14,379 nucleotides of DNA, from contig DDEH01000125.1 in NCBI GenBank assembly GCA_002336085.1, positions 1 to 14,379 of the forward strand, given 5' to 3'. This DNA comes from Flavobacteriales bacterium UBA1959. Lineage in GTDB: Bacteria > Bacteroidota > Bacteroidia > Flavobacteriales_D > Sanyastnellaceae. The notes under the pieces are model-generated. The model was not told the origin of the DNA and did no database searches. It was given only the letters and a program-made list of their open reading frames with translations. Below are positions 14,166 through 14,379 of this stretch, piece after piece; positions within the stretch are counted from its first letter, which is position 1, and each line of letters begins with the position of its first letter. The position numbers and the translations under genes are program-made.

Positions 14166-14237
14166 TAGCCCCGCCGAGAATCGAACTCGGATCAAACGTT
14201 TAGGAAACGCTTATTCTATCCATTGAACTACGGGGCC
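14166..14237 (-). tRNA. tRNA-Arg (CCT)
   Basis: A 72-nt cloverleaf on the minus strand: acceptor GGCCCCG / CGGGGCT (first pair G-U), TA, D-arm GTTC / GAAT, anticodon stem AGCGT / ACGTT with loop TTCCTAA (anticodon CCT), four-base variable loop TGAT, T-arm CCGAG-TTCGATT-CTCGG and discriminator A. CCA is not encoded. It follows the CAT tRNA by 68 bp on the same strand, probably in one transcript. Confidence 0.92.
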
Positions 14238-14305
14238 ATCTCTTGATTTTCCAGTATTGCACCGGTCAAATCCGGGGCCAGCACTGGAAAGAGGAAGGGA
14301 AAAAG

Positions 14306-14379
14306 TGCGCCCAGTAGGACTTGAACCTACGACCAATGGATTATGAGTCCACTGCTCTAACCAACTGAGCTATGGGCGC
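14306..14379 (-). tRNA. tRNA with CAT anticodon (elongator Met or Ile2)
   Basis: A complete 74-nt cloverleaf ends exactly at the window edge: acceptor GCGCCCA / TGGGCGC, D-arm GCTC / GAGC, anticodon stem GTGGA / TCCAT with loop CTCATAA, variable TGGTC, T-arm GTAGG-TTCAAGT-CCTAC and discriminator A. Base 1 pairs with base 72, so it is not initiator tRNA by that criterion. The TGGTC variable loop and TTCAAGTCC T-arm resemble tRNA-Ile2 (lysidine-modified CAT) slightly more than elongator Met, but sequence alone does not settle this. Confidence 0.9.

Noticed and set aside
14251..14287. Imperfect inverted repeat (CCAGT/ACTGG outside, CCGG/CCGG inside) between the two tRNAs
   Set aside because: The arms are short with unpaired bases between them; likely chance or a tRNA-processing spacer, not distinct enough to annotate.
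1..14379. Mobile element, prophage or defence system
   Set aside because: No transposase, integrase, terminal repeats, phage structural genes or defence-type nucleases are visible; all genes have ordinary chromosomal or surface-protein families.

Overview
This window looks like chromosome of a free-living member of the Bacteroidota, most likely Flavobacteriales (Cryomorphaceae-like). The evidence is a C-terminal type IX secretion (T9SS) sorting domain, a PID-CTERM-type small protein, FISUMP and Cys-rich GCTDxxACNYD modules, tRNAs without encoded CCA, and candidate promoters with the Bacteroidota -7 box (TAnnTTTG-like). Genus-level assignment is inference.

Left part (1-2974, + strand): the end of a Zn/Mn/Fe-type ABC importer operon. 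It holds a 5'-truncated permease, a second permease, and then an exported Asp-box (sialidase-fold) protein with a CxCC cysteine cluster. Both junctions are ATGA overlaps, so the three genes are probably one translationally coupled unit. Next comes a convergent sodium/sugar symporter (2999-4651, -) that closely resembles the Vibrio SGLT protein. The 482-bp interval 4652-5133 holds tRNA-Val(GAC) with a strong intrinsic terminator and a divergent promoter region with an inverted repeat and a palindrome.

Middle (5134-11536): a three-histidine-box fatty-acyl desaturase; a 787-aa secreted lysyl-endopeptidase-like serine protease with four GCTD modules and a dockerin-like C-terminus; a small Cys-rich exported protein with a PID-CTERM-like tail (-); and a 669-aa PKD plus C2-like adhesin-type protein with a T9SS sorting domain.

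Right part (11562-14379): on the - strand a DoxX membrane protein, an NTF2-like lipoprotein and a GNAT acetyltransferase; on the + strand a FISUMP lipoprotein with two GCTD modules. The window ends with two - strand tRNAs, Arg(CCT) and CAT (Met or Ile2). The FISUMP gene and the tRNAs converge on a bidirectional terminator.

Taken together this is an ordinary chromosomal segment rich in surface and secreted proteins that use several different C-terminal or lipid anchoring solutions. I see no CRISPR array, insertion sequence, prophage or defence island. The best candidate for something undescribed is the CxCC Asp-box protein coupled to the metal permeases.
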